Below, in pieces: positions 1-8,715 of a stretch of 64,000 nt of DNA (position 1 is its first letter; every line of letters begins with the position of its first letter). The DNA comes from an uncultured Desulfatitalea sp. (GTDB taxonomy: Bacteria > Desulfobacterota > Desulfobacteria > Desulfobacterales > Desulfosarcinaceae). The translations under genes and the position numbers were made by a program. The notes beneath the pieces are model-generated. The model had not been told where the DNA came from, did no database searches, and worked only from the letters and a program-made list of their open reading frames with translations. The stretch covers positions 111,163 through 175,162 of the forward strand of contig CALMNL010000008.1 in the NCBI GenBank assembly GCA_937868765.1, given 5' to 3'.

Positions 1-1
1 G

Positions 2-823
2 AGCGTGGCCATCATCACCCAGAAAGGCCACCAGCCCAGCAAGGATTGGCTCAGTTTCGCCAAGACGGTCAAGGCCCGCTCCAAGATCCGTCAGTGGATC
101 AAGACCCAGGAGAAGGAGCGCAGCCTGGCCCTGGGCCGGGAGATGTGCGAAAAGGCCTTCCGCAAGGTGCGCCTGAGCTTCAGCACCCTGGTCAAAACGC
201 CCGAGATGGACAAGGTGGTGGAGAGCTTCGGTCTGAAAACCGTGGACGACCTGATCATCGCCATCGGCTACGGCAAGATCACCCCCCTGCAGCTCGTGCG
301 CAAGATGATGCCCAAGACCGAGGTCGACGAAGAACAGCAATCACTGCTCAACCGGCTCATGGGCCGGGTTCGTAAGAAGAAGAGCGGCAGCGGGGTGGTG
401 GTCAAGGGGGCCGACGACATTCTGGTGCGCTTCGGCAAATGCTGCCAGCCGGTGCCCGGAGATGCCATCGTGGGGTACATCACCCGGGGGTTCGGCGTCA
501 CTGTGCACCGTGCCGGCTGTGTCAATGCCGTCAAGACCAATCCCGAGCGGCTCATCGAGGTGGAGTGGGACGCCGCCACCCGCGAATCGTTTCCCGTGAA
601 AATCAAGGTCGGCGCCATGGACCGCCTGGGGCTGCTCGCCGACCTGGCGGCCTGCATGAGCAAGGGCAGCGCAAATATTCTCAGCGTCAACACCAATACC
701 GACGAGAGCAAGATGGTCACCTGCCAGTTCACCCTGGAAGTGGCCAACACCGACCAGCTGAGCCAGCTTCTGGCTTCCCTCAAGAAGATCAAGAATGTTC
801 TGGAGGTGGAGAGGGTGGGATAA
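2..823 (+). CDS. RelA/SpoT-type (p)ppGpp synthetase/hydrolase, C-terminal part
   Basis: The window opens inside this gene; the frame is open from base 2, so the GTG at base 5 is an internal Val and not the start. The visible ~273 residues hold the end of the TGS region (GHQPSKDWLSF), the helical segment (ARSKIRQW), the zinc-finger/RIS region with paired cysteines (FGKCCQPVPGD, then HRAGC) and a C-terminal ACT domain (FPVKIKVGAMDRLGLLADL). These are the regulatory domains of long Rel enzymes, which make and degrade the stringent-response alarmone. The hydrolase and synthetase domains are upstream, so bifunctional Rel/SpoT cannot be told from RelA. A hairpin with a T run follows about 130 bases downstream. 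Confidence 0.93.
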   Translation, partial: SVAIITQKGHQPSKDWLSFAKTVKARSKIRQWIKTQEKERSLALGREMCEKAFRKVRLSFSTLVKTPEMDKVVESFGLKTVDDLIIAIGYGKITPLQLVRKMMPKTEVDEEQQSLLNRLMGRVRKKKSGSGVVVKGADDILVRFGKCCQPVPGDAIVGYITRGFGVTVHRAGCVNAVKTNPERLIEVEWDAATRESFPVKIKVGAMDRLGLLADLAACMSKGSANILSVNTNTDESKMVTCQFTLEVANTDQLSQLLASLKKIKNVLEVERVG

Positions 824-953
824 CGGCGCTGGATTGCACTGCCACCGCTACGGCGGAGCGTACCGTTTCCGTCGAGCTTTCCATCGATCCCGCCGCTCCA
901 ATTGGTTTGCAACGCCTAACCCCTATTTGCTTGAGCACCCGGTCAATGACAAT

Positions 954-985
954 CAGGAGCGCTCTAAATCTGGCTCCCTGTTTTT
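954..985 (+). terminator. probable intrinsic terminator after rel/spoT
   Basis: CAGGAGC pairs with GCTCCCTG, giving a stem of seven pairs with one bulged C, and is followed by five T. It lies ~130 bases past the rel stop in an otherwise gene-free stretch (824-1153) where I see no other feature. Confidence 0.45.
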
Positions 986-1153
986 GCTAAATATCGGAAC
1001 CGGTTTTTACCAAGAGGGTCTAAAAGAAATTTTTTTCTGTTTGATTACCTTTCAGCACACCAGGCGGCAGCGTTTGCCCGAGACCTCGACGCCGGTAAAA
1101 ACTTTCTTACTTTTTCGCATGACCGATCAATTTCAAGCAAAAGGAGGTGGGGT

Positions 1154-1510
1154 ATGAAAACGATTGTACGCAGGGGTTTTTTCGCCGTCCTTGTCAGCGT
1201 TTTCATGTTTTCTGTGGGATTTATCCCGATTCGCAACGGTTTCGCCGAAGAGGTGATTGCCCCTCTGGCCGCAGTCAGAAATGGTTTGAAAGTTGCCGAC
1301 GACATGATTGTTCAAGGCAAACTGGACGCTGACTGGGCCACAGGGCTGCGCTCGGTCTCCGTAACCATGCGAAACATAAAAGGTTTTGCCGAGTATGTGG
1401 TCACCTTGACCCGTTCGAGGGGTACGCCGGCCAATGTATCGATCTATATCAACATGAGCGGTGGATACAGTGGCTCGAGTCTGGGCGACCGGGCCACCCC
1501 GAGTCAATAG
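1154..1510 (+). CDS. small exported protein of unknown function
   Basis: 118 residues. The ATG is preceded by a strong ribosome binding site (AAAGGAGG, 7 bases upstream). The N-terminus is a clear signal peptide: basic MKTIVRR, a hydrophobic core, and a likely cleavage near GFAEE around residue 32. The mature ~86 residues have no cysteines, no recognised motif, and end in a Gly/Ser-rich tail (NMSGGYSGSSLG). It probably acts in the periplasm or at the envelope. It stands alone, converging on the BrkB-family gene with only ~22 bases between stops. I do not recognise the family. Confidence 0.7.
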   Translation: MKTIVRRGFFAVLVSVFMFSVGFIPIRNGFAEEVIAPLAAVRNGLKVADDMIVQGKLDADWATGLRSVSVTMRNIKGFAEYVVTLTRSRGTPANVSIYINMSGGYSGSSLGDRATPSQ

Positions 1511-1532
1511 GAAGCAGGCGACCGATCGAGGG

Positions 1533-2456
1533 CTATCTGGCCCCATTGAGCCGTGGCGGTTTTTCCCACTCTTTGTAGGGTCCGCAATGCAGGACATGCA
1601 TGAACGACAGCGAATAGAACAACGCCAGGGAAGAGTAGTAAATCCAAAGCAGGATGATGCATACCGAACTCAACGAGCCAAACAGCACGTTAATGCGAGA
1701 AACGTGCTGAATATAGTAACCGAAGAGTTGGCGGGCGAAGAGCCATAGCAGCACAAACATCAGGCTGGCGATCAGCCGGTGGTGCAGTTTGATCTGAATG
1801 GAAAGAAAGAGCTCGACGGTGATGAGGAAGAAGGTCGCCAGGATCACCGCCGAAATGACATTGATCTGGTTGAAGGTGAAGTAGTCGATGGCCACGGCGT
1901 ACAGGTCGTGGACATAGGGACTCTGGTCGAGGTACGATTCAAACGGCTTGATCGCATCGGCGGCCACCGTCCACAGGAAGTTGGCCATGAAGAAGAGCAG
2001 GATGGTGAACACGCTCAGGAAAGCATACAGGGCGTGCCCCTTGATCAAGTTGCGCCGTTGCAGATGAAAGATCCTGCGAAACGACTCTTCCAGGGATTTA
2101 AACAGCAGGCCGCTGATGATGGGCAGCATCAATAGATTGATGGTGGTAAACGAGCCCAATCCGACGGAATCGATCAGGTGGGTCTGGAGCCATTCCGCAC
2201 TGACAAAGGGAATGAAGCGGCGGATATCCTCCACCAGAATGGCTGCCATGTTTTCCGGGAACAGACCGGGCAAAAACAGATCTCTGAATGCATTCAGCAG
2301 GAACAGAAAGAGTGCGGAAAAAGGAATGATGGCCAGCTGAAAGACGAATGAGATGGAGGCCGCCACGGTCGGGCAGTCGTCCCAGATGAAGTTGCGCCCG
2401 GCAATGCCGAACGCTCGGAAAAAGAATATGATTCTGACTTTTGTCTTGTAGGTCAT
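1533..2456 (-). CDS. YihY/BrkB-family inner-membrane protein
   Basis: 307 residues, the usual length of the YihY/virulence-factor BrkB family. About six membrane-spanning segments can be seen, with the N-terminal family signature around DDCPTVAASISFVFQLAIIPF and the later FKSLEESFRRIF and LLWIYYSSLALFYS stretches. The family is widespread in Gram-negative bacteria; the old RNase BN label for YihY was shown to be wrong, and transport or envelope roles remain unproven. It is monocistronic here and converges on the small exported protein. The family call is confident and the function unknown. Confidence 0.88.
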   Translation of the reverse strand: MTYKTKVRIIFFFRAFGIAGRNFIWDDCPTVAASISFVFQLAIIPFSALFLFLLNAFRDLFLPGLFPENMAAILVEDIRRFIPFVSAEWLQTHLIDSVGLGSFTTINLLMLPIISGLLFKSLEESFRRIFHLQRRNLIKGHALYAFLSVFTILLFFMANFLWTVAADAIKPFESYLDQSPYVHDLYAVAIDYFTFNQINVISAVILATFFLITVELFLSIQIKLHHRLIASLMFVLLWLFARQLFGYYIQHVSRINVLFGSLSSVCIILLWIYYSSLALFYSLSFMHVLHCGPYKEWEKPPRLNGAR

Positions 2457-2954
2457 GCCGCCAACAAGCTTCCCAAATAGATAGCTCCTATTCCCTCTTT
2501 TCTCCTTCGCGGATCGTTGCCAGCCGACGCAGAACCCGCAGCCAGGCCAGGCGAAACGTCCCGCAAATTGGCGAACGGTTTCATTATAGCAAAATCAGTG
2601 CCTTATTGATTGAAAGGCCGCTCTTTGCGGCTGCTATCTCAGCAGAATTGTGCACAAATCGCCATTTCGGCGCACCGTCGCTGCTGGTCGAAAAAGCCGT
2701 GCAATGTCACCATTGTGACAAAATCCGTCAAAAACGGCCGGCTTTACCTGGCGTTCGGCATGGATGGCGATTCGATACGCTTCCGGCCTGTTTTTGCCGG
2801 ACGGTGAGACGGCAGTCCTGCTTTCTGTCCAATCACAGCGCCACGGCCCGGCCATCTTTAGGTGTTGAAATGATATTGAAAATGGACGTACACTATTTGT
2901 ATCGGAACGCCTTCCGCGGCTTTTTTGCGAGACCGGAAGGCGCTGGCGTTGAAA
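2457..2954. other. intergenic region between divergent brkB-like gene and PAS kinase gene
   Basis: About 500 bases with no convincing gene. It holds a short palindrome (separate entry at 2705) and a weak promoter-like pair, TTGAAA near 2876 and TGTATC 16 bases later, upstream of the kinase gene. A plus-strand open frame here lacks a ribosome binding site and recognisable protein content. Confidence 0.5.
2705..2720. promoter_or_regulatory. candidate operator palindrome TGTCAC-N4-GTGACA
   Basis: A perfect inverted repeat with 6-base arms separated by four bases sits midway between the divergent brkB-like gene and the PAS kinase gene. Size and symmetry fit a dimeric regulator site. It is not the canonical CRP/FNR spacing, so no regulator is named. 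Confidence 0.35.
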
Positions 2955-5708
2955 ATGGATTCATGGCCTGACCATTCATCCAAAAAAGCGGACGCCCCTA
3001 TGAACCGAGCCCTGCAACGCATTGATCCGGAATCGATTCCCGGCACGGTGGTATTGGCCGATGCCAGCGGTGTCATCCAATTCGCGAATCAGCAGTGCAT
3101 CGAGGCCACGGGATTCAGGCTCGATGAAATGGTCGGCAACCCCTTGATCGATTTTTGGGAAGGCCCTTGCGAATCGCTCGTCGTGATTCTCCAGCACCTT
3201 GAACATCGGCCTGTCTGGCGCAATGTGATTCGCCACCGGAAAAAAGATGGCGCCTGTTTTCAGGAAGTAAGCGCCATTTCCAAATTGCCGGCCGACACGG
3301 CACAGGGGTTCTGCCTCCTGAAGGTTGGCCAGCCGGTTGAACCTTCGCTGCTTCAAGGCGAGGTGGCGCCTGAGCAGAGAATCCCGTCGGCCGACGCGGA
3401 AGAGCATCGCGGACGGGTACTGGATGACTATCGCGCCATCTTCGATGCGGCGCCCTATGCCATTGCCGTCCATCGCATGTCGGACCACCGTTATCTGTAT
3501 TTCAACAAGGCCTTTAGTCGCTATTCCGGCTACGGTTCGCAAGAACTCGGGGGCAGGACCCCCCAGGAATTGGACCTGTTTCATGATCCGGCCGACTGGG
3601 AGCGGATGTGCGCAATTGTTCAAGAGCAGGGAAAGCTGGATGGCTTCGAGGTCACCTTCCGTCGTAAAGATCTCAGACTGGCGCATGCGGTCCTATCGGT
3701 CAGGCCGATTTATTTATCCGGAAAGCTGTGCATGCTGTATGTCTCCCAGGATGTCGAGGAGGTGAACACCGACCGGGAAGCTTTGCGACAAAACGTGGAG
3801 AACTATCGCACCATCATCGAAGGCGCGCCCGTATCCATCGGTATCACGCGTCTGTCCGACAGCGTCTATCAAGAAGTCAACGATTCATTTTGCCGCCGCG
3901 TCCGATACAAGCGCGAGGAGATTCTGGGCCGCACATCAACGGATTTGAAATTCTACACAAATTTGGAAGATCGAAAACGTTTCCTGAAGCTCTTTTCTGA
4001 GCAGGGATATGTGGACGAAATGGAGCTATGCTTCCAAGATAGATATGGCAAGAAGCTCGATAGCCTTGTTTCCGCCCGGCGTTTGCGTTTCAGGGGGCAA
4101 GAGTGCCTGTTATATATCTCTACCAGAATCGATAACCTCAAGGCCACCCAAAGAGCGCTTGCGGAACGGGAGGAAAATTATCGCACCATCCTGGATTTGG
4201 CGCCATACAATATTGCCATCACCAGGCGTTCCGACGCCGTTTATATGCAAGTCAACAAAGCCTTCACGCTTCGCACCGGATACTCCTCCGATGAGGTGCT
4301 GGGCCGCAGCGTGTTTGATCTCAATATTTATGTGGACCCATCCGATCGATACAGGTTGGTGGAGGCGCTTGAAAAAGATGGGCGGGTCGACAGCAGGGAG
4401 GTTCCCTTTCGAATCAAGAGCGGTCGTATCGTAGAAAGCCTGATCTCTATGAGGTCGATCCAGCTTCACGGTGTAGACTGCGTCATCACCATGACGGCGG
4501 ATGTCAGCGAACTGAAGGCCACGCAAAGAGCCCTGGAAGAGAGCGAGGCCCGGTTTCGCACCATTTTCGAAATCGCTGCCGAGCCCATCTTCCTCAACGA
4601 CATGGTAACCGGGCGTTTCCTGGACGTCAATCAGGCCGCTTGCCGCCATCTGGGCTACAGCAAATCTGAATTCCTCGGAATGTCTCTCAAAGCAATCATG
4701 CCGCCTGGAACCATGGCGGTCATGCCCCGGTTTTCTGAAGCGCCCGGGGAAGACAAAGGCCTTTTTTTCGAATCCCAGCATATCCGTAAAGACGGCTCCA
4801 AAGCCATCGTGGAGGTCAGCAGCCAACAGATGATGCACCGGGACCGCAGGGTGCTGTTGAGCATTGTTCGGGACGTCACCGAGCGCAAGCAGATCGAGGA
4901 AGAGCTTACCCGCTATCGCTGGCGTCTGGAGCAGATGGTGGCCGAGCGGACCAAGGAACTCAACGCCGCCCAGAGGGAACTGGTCAAAAAGGAAAAGATG
5001 GCGGTGCTGGGCCAGATCACCGCCACGGTCAGTCATGAGCTGCGCAACCCTTTGAGCGTCATTCGATCCTCCAATTTTTTCCTCCAGCGCAGGGTCAAAT
5101 GCTGCGATGATAAGACTGAGAAGCATTTTACGCGGATCGATGACCAGGTCTCCCTCTGCGATGCCATTGTCGCAGATCTTCTGGAGTATACGGAAGGACG
5201 GCATGTCGTCAAATTTCATCAGGACTTTGCCGGATGGCTGGCGCAGGTGGTCCAAACCCAGGGAAGCCAAAAAGAGCTCGATGTCAATTTGCGGATCGCC
5301 CCGGATCTGCCCAAGATATCCTATGATCGGGAAAAGATGGAGCGGGTGATCGTCAGCCTGCTCAATAACGCGGCCCAGGCGGTCCGGGCCAGGGCGGAAG
5401 AGAGCCAAAGGCGCGGCTGCGCCTATCGCCCGGGCGTCGATGTCGAAGTATTTCTAGAAGATGATGGCCTGGTCGTCGTTATACAGGATAACGGCCCCGG
5501 CATGGATCAAACGACCCTTGGGCACGCCTTTGAACCGCTTTTCACCACCCGTGCCCGGGGAACAGGCATGGGGTTGGCGATCGTCAAAAAGATCGTGGAG
5601 GAGCATGGCGGTGCCATCGCATTGGAAAGCCGGCTGGGCGAAGGAACCAAGGCCAGGCTCACCCTGCCGCGAGGGTCCAAATTTCCGGTGCCTTCGCTTC
5701 GTGCCTAA
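2955..5708 (+). CDS. cytoplasmic multi-PAS sensor histidine kinase
   Basis: 917 residues from ATG 2955; TTG 2925 and ATG 3000 are alternatives, and none has a strong ribosome binding site. There is no signal peptide or membrane segment, so it should sense in the cytoplasm. Five PAS domains begin near residues 30, 158, 282, 407 and 532; the middle three are close copies of one another (period ~125). A short coiled coil leads to the HisKA domain with the phospho-acceptor His at residue 694 (VSHELRNP). The HATPase domain follows with DNGPGMD (Asp845) and GTGMGLAIV (Gly869). No response regulator is adjacent, so it is an orphan kinase with unknown partner and signal. Confidence 0.92.
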   Translation: MDSWPDHSSKKADAPMNRALQRIDPESIPGTVVLADASGVIQFANQQCIEATGFRLDEMVGNPLIDFWEGPCESLVVILQHLEHRPVWRNVIRHRKKDGACFQEVSAISKLPADTAQGFCLLKVGQPVEPSLLQGEVAPEQRIPSADAEEHRGRVLDDYRAIFDAAPYAIAVHRMSDHRYLYFNKAFSRYSGYGSQELGGRTPQELDLFHDPADWERMCAIVQEQGKLDGFEVTFRRKDLRLAHAVLSVRPIYLSGKLCMLYVSQDVEEVNTDREALRQNVENYRTIIEGAPVSIGITRLSDSVYQEVNDSFCRRVRYKREEILGRTSTDLKFYTNLEDRKRFLKLFSEQGYVDEMELCFQDRYGKKLDSLVSARRLRFRGQECLLYISTRIDNLKATQRALAEREENYRTILDLAPYNIAITRRSDAVYMQVNKAFTLRTGYSSDEVLGRSVFDLNIYVDPSDRYRLVEALEKDGRVDSREVPFRIKSGRIVESLISMRSIQLHGVDCVITMTADVSELKATQRALEESEARFRTIFEIAAEPIFLNDMVTGRFLDVNQAACRHLGYSKSEFLGMSLKAIMPPGTMAVMPRFSEAPGEDKGLFFESQHIRKDGSKAIVEVSSQQMMHRDRRVLLSIVRDVTERKQIEEELTRYRWRLEQMVAERTKELNAAQRELVKKEKMAVLGQITATVSHELRNPLSVIRSSNFFLQRRVKCCDDKTEKHFTRIDDQVSLCDAIVADLLEYTEGRHVVKFHQDFAGWLAQVVQTQGSQKELDVNLRIAPDLPKISYDREKMERVIVSLLNNAAQAVRARAEESQRRGCAYRPGVDVEVFLEDDGLVVVIQDNGPGMDQTTLGHAFEPLFTTRARGTGMGLAIVKKIVEEHGGAIALESRLGEGTKARLTLPRGSKFPVPSLRA

Positions 5709-5742
5709 ACAATAGGGAGGCCTTGCGGCCTCCCCTGTTTTT
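5709..5742 (+). terminator. intrinsic terminator after PAS kinase, possibly bidirectional
   Basis: GGGAGGCC and GGCCTCCC form a perfect 8-bp stem around a TTGC loop, extended outward by AACA/TGTT and followed by TTTTT. It lies between the kinase stop and the convergent end of the dehydrogenase fusion. Confidence 0.8.
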
Positions 5743-5797
5743 CAGCGGATCGAGTACCGGCCTTTTTCTAAGGCGGACTGAAGCGGGATGATGCGGC

Positions 5798-8458
5798 TTA
5801 CAGAATCTGCCGGTACAGGGCATCCACGAGCATGGGATCGGCCACCGGCCGGGCATTGAACAAGGTGGCCGTGTCGGCGATGGCATGGAAGGCGGCCATG
5901 GCCAGGTGCTCTTCGGTGACCCCCACCTCGCGCAGGCGCAGGGGGTGGCCCACGGCTTTCATCAGCTTTTCCACCGCGTCGGCCGCCGCCAGGGCCGCAT
6001 CCTTCCTGCTCATGCCGGCCGTGTTGACCCCCAGGGCCTGGGCCGCCAGGGCCAGCTTTTCGGCGGCGTAATCGACGTTGAAGCGCATCACCGAAGGCAG
6101 CACCAGGCCGCAGGCCGCGCCGTGGGGCACGTTGGCCAGCATGCCCAGGGTGTGGGCCATGGAGTGGGCCAGGCCCACCTGGGCGATGTTGAAGGCCCAG
6201 CCGGCGGCCGTGGCCGCCATCTGCAGGTTCAGGCGGGCCTGTTCATCCTGGCCGTCGGCGATGGCCTTGGGCAAGTTCTCGGCGATCAGGCGGATGGCCT
6301 GCAGGGCATGGCCCTCGCAGATGGCGTTGGACATGGTGCTGGTCAAGGCCTCCATGGCATGGGTCATGGCATCCATGGCCGTGGTAGCGGTCAGGCCTTT
6401 GGGCAGGGACATGGTCATGCGCGGATCCAGGATGGCCGTGTTGGGCACGATGAAGTGATCCACGATGTAGGCTTTGCGCCCGGCGGTCTGGCTTTTGATT
6501 ACCGAGACGCTGGTCACTTCGCTGCCGGTGCCCGAGGTGGTGGGGATGCAGATGTGCGGGGTCTGCGGCTCGGTCAGGCGCATGATGGCCAGGTGGTCGT
6601 CGGCCTGGCCGCCGTTCTTCAAGGTCACGCAGACCGCTTTGGCTGTGTCGATGACGCTGCCGCCGCCCACGCTCACGATACAGTCGACGCCCAGATCCCG
6701 GGCCATCCGGGTGGCGGCGTCCACCGTGGTAAGGTCGGTGTCCTGGGCCACATCGTCGAAGACGCCTACGCAGAAATTACCCAGGGCCTCCTGCACGATG
6801 TCGGTCAGGCCTGCCTTGCGCACACCGGCATCGGTGACGATCATGGCGCGGCGGGCCTGCAGCCGGACCACTTCCCGGTAGACCGCGGCCAGCGCGCCGT
6901 GGCCGGCCAGCACCAGGGTGGGGGTGATGTACTGCACGAAGGGGATCTTGGGATCGTCGGAGAACAATTTCATCGTAAAATTGCTTTTGTGATCGGCACC
7001 GGCGGTCACATGCACACGCTTGATCTGGGTGTATTCAGCCAGGCCGGCATGCCCGAGCTCGCGGCCCACGCCCGATTGCTTGTAGCCGCCGAAGGGGCAG
7101 AAGTCGCCGAAGGCGTGGTAGTTGTTGATCCACATGGTGCCGGTCTTGATCTTCCGGGCGATGCGCTCGGCGCGGGCGTTGCTGCGGGAGAAGACGCCGC
7201 CGGCCAGGCCATAGATCGAGTCGTTGGCGATGGCCACGGCCTCTTCTTCGCTGTCGTACTTGAGCACGCACACCACCGGCCCGAAGATCTCCTCCTGGGC
7301 GATGCGCATGCTGTTTTTGGCGCCGGCGAAGATGGTGGGCTTGTAGTAGAAACCGCCGTCCAGGCCGGCCACCTGGGCCCGTTGGCCGCCGGTGATCACT
7401 TCCGCGCCCTCTTCTTTGCCCAGGCGGACGTAGCGCTCCACCGTGGCCAGCTGGGCCGCACTCACCAGCGGTCCCTGCTGGGAGGCGGGGTCGAGCTGGT
7501 AGCCCACCCGCAGGGCTTCGGCGCGCTGTTTCATCTTATCGAGGAACTGGTTGTAGATCTTGGACGCCACCAGCACCCGGGTGCCGGACTCGCACACCTG
7601 CCCCTGATGGAAGAAGGTGCCGAACAGGGCGCCTTCCACGGCCAGGTCGAGGTCGGCATCCTCGCAGATGATGTTGGCCGACTTGCCGCCCAGCTCCAGG
7701 GTGACTTTCTTGACCGTGTCGGCGGCCAGCTTCATGATCTGGCGGCCCACTTCCGTGCTGCCGGTGAAGGCGATCTTGTCCACGGCCGGATGGGTGCACA
7801 AGGTGTTGCCCAGCTCGCCGCCCGGCCCGGCGATGACGTTGATCACGCCCTTGGGAATGCCGGCGGCTTTGGCCGCTTCGGCGATGATCAGGGCCCCCAG
7901 GGGGGTGGCCGTGGCCGGTTTGAGCACGATGGTGTTGCCCATGGCGATGGCCTGGCCGATCTTCCAGAAGGCCATGCTCATGGGAAAGTTCCAGGGGATG
8001 ATGCCCACGCACACGCCGATGGGCTCCCGGCGGATGTAGTCGCGGCCGGGCGCGAAGACGTTGCCGGCATAGGGGATCTCCTCCTCCCAGGGAAACTGGG
8101 TGGCGGCATAGTGGCCGTAGTTGCGCAGCAGCTGGGCGCCCAGCATGCCCCAGTACTTGCTCAGGCCGATGATCTGGCCCGAGTCCATGGCCTCGGTGAT
8201 GGCCATGCGCAGGGTCTGCTGGGTGACCTGGTCGGCGAAGAGGTTGAGTTTGGCCATGCGCTCCCGGGGCGACAGGTTGCTCCACACGCCGCTGTCGAAG
8301 GCCCGCCGGGCTGCGGCGATGGCCGCTTCGGCATCGGCCTTGCCTGCCTTGGCCACCGTGGCGATGGGCATGCCCGAGCCCGGGTCGATGGACTCGAACG
8401 TCGCGCCGTCGGCGGCTTCCACGAATTCCCCGTCGATGAAAAGTTTGTAATGATCCAT
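5798..8458 (-). CDS. fused aldehyde dehydrogenase / iron-containing alcohol dehydrogenase
   Basis: 886 residues from the ATG at 8458, which has AGGGAG six bases upstream; an open extension to 8563 is unlikely. Residues ~1-490 are a canonical NAD(P)-dependent aldehyde dehydrogenase: WNFPMSMAFWK, FTGSTEVGR, catalytic Glu255 (LELGGKS) and Cys289 (GQVCESG). Residues ~496-886 are a complete group III (Fe) alcohol dehydrogenase: GGGSVIDTAK, TTSGTGSEVT and metal ligands Asp696, His700, His765 and His779. AdhE has the same order, but its first half is a CoA-acylating aldehyde dehydrogenase. Here that half looks like the acid-forming class, so the likely net reaction is alcohol to aldehyde to carboxylate. 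Met496 (MKLFSDD) looks like an old start codon at the fusion joint. Substrate unknown. Confidence 0.9.
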   Translation of the reverse strand: MDHYKLFIDGEFVEAADGATFESIDPGSGMPIATVAKAGKADAEAAIAAARRAFDSGVWSNLSPRERMAKLNLFADQVTQQTLRMAITEAMDSGQIIGLSKYWGMLGAQLLRNYGHYAATQFPWEEEIPYAGNVFAPGRDYIRREPIGVCVGIIPWNFPMSMAFWKIGQAIAMGNTIVLKPATATPLGALIIAEAAKAAGIPKGVINVIAGPGGELGNTLCTHPAVDKIAFTGSTEVGRQIMKLAADTVKKVTLELGGKSANIICEDADLDLAVEGALFGTFFHQGQVCESGTRVLVASKIYNQFLDKMKQRAEALRVGYQLDPASQQGPLVSAAQLATVERYVRLGKEEGAEVITGGQRAQVAGLDGGFYYKPTIFAGAKNSMRIAQEEIFGPVVCVLKYDSEEEAVAIANDSIYGLAGGVFSRSNARAERIARKIKTGTMWINNYHAFGDFCPFGGYKQSGVGRELGHAGLAEYTQIKRVHVTAGADHKSNFTMKLFSDDPKIPFVQYITPTLVLAGHGALAAVYREVVRLQARRAMIVTDAGVRKAGLTDIVQEALGNFCVGVFDDVAQDTDLTTVDAATRMARDLGVDCIVSVGGGSVIDTAKAVCVTLKNGGQADDHLAIMRLTEPQTPHICIPTTSGTGSEVTSVSVIKSQTAGRKAYIVDHFIVPNTAILDPRMTMSLPKGLTATTAMDAMTHAMEALTSTMSNAICEGHALQAIRLIAENLPKAIADGQDEQARLNLQMAATAAGWAFNIAQVGLAHSMAHTLGMLANVPHGAACGLVLPSVMRFNVDYAAEKLALAAQALGVNTAGMSRKDAALAAADAVEKLMKAVGHPLRLREVGVTEEHLAMAAFHAIADTATLFNARPVADPMLVDALYRQIL

Positions 8459-8598
8459 GTGCATCTCCCTCTGTGGTTGGTTTTGGATTGATGAGGAGCC
8501 GCCCCTGTCGGACTTTCCGGGCGTCGGTGTGAATAGGGAAACTTTAGGGTCAATCTGAAACAAAAGTCAATTGGCGGGCATGTTTCATGAAAACTACC

Positions 8599-8626
8599 GT
8601 TTTAAAGTAAAACATTGCATTGTTTT
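8599..8626. promoter_or_regulatory. overlapping palindromes in the divergent control region
   Basis: GTTTTA-AAG-TAAAAC (8599-8613) overlaps AAAACA-TTGCAT-TGTTTT (8609-8626). Both are perfect inverted repeats with 6-base arms sharing half-sites. They sit in the AT-rich gap between the divergent dehydrogenase fusion and the 743-aa gene, where a shared operator would be expected. Confidence 0.4.
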
Positions 8627-8715
8627 CCGGCACAAAATATAAATAAGATTCAAATTTTCCGCCCGGCCCCCTGTGCCGGAAGCCCTATGGCATTCCATTT
8701 ATTAAGGATGGCGTC

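Noticed and set aside
5885..8491. A long plus-strand frame opposite the dehydrogenase fusion
   Set aside because: Antisense shadow of a gene with intact catalytic residues; composition is Gly/His-rich and there is no ribosome binding site.
8459..8563. Longer N-terminus of the dehydrogenase fusion
   Set aside because: The added residues do not match the family and the ATG at 8458 has AGGGAG at the right distance.
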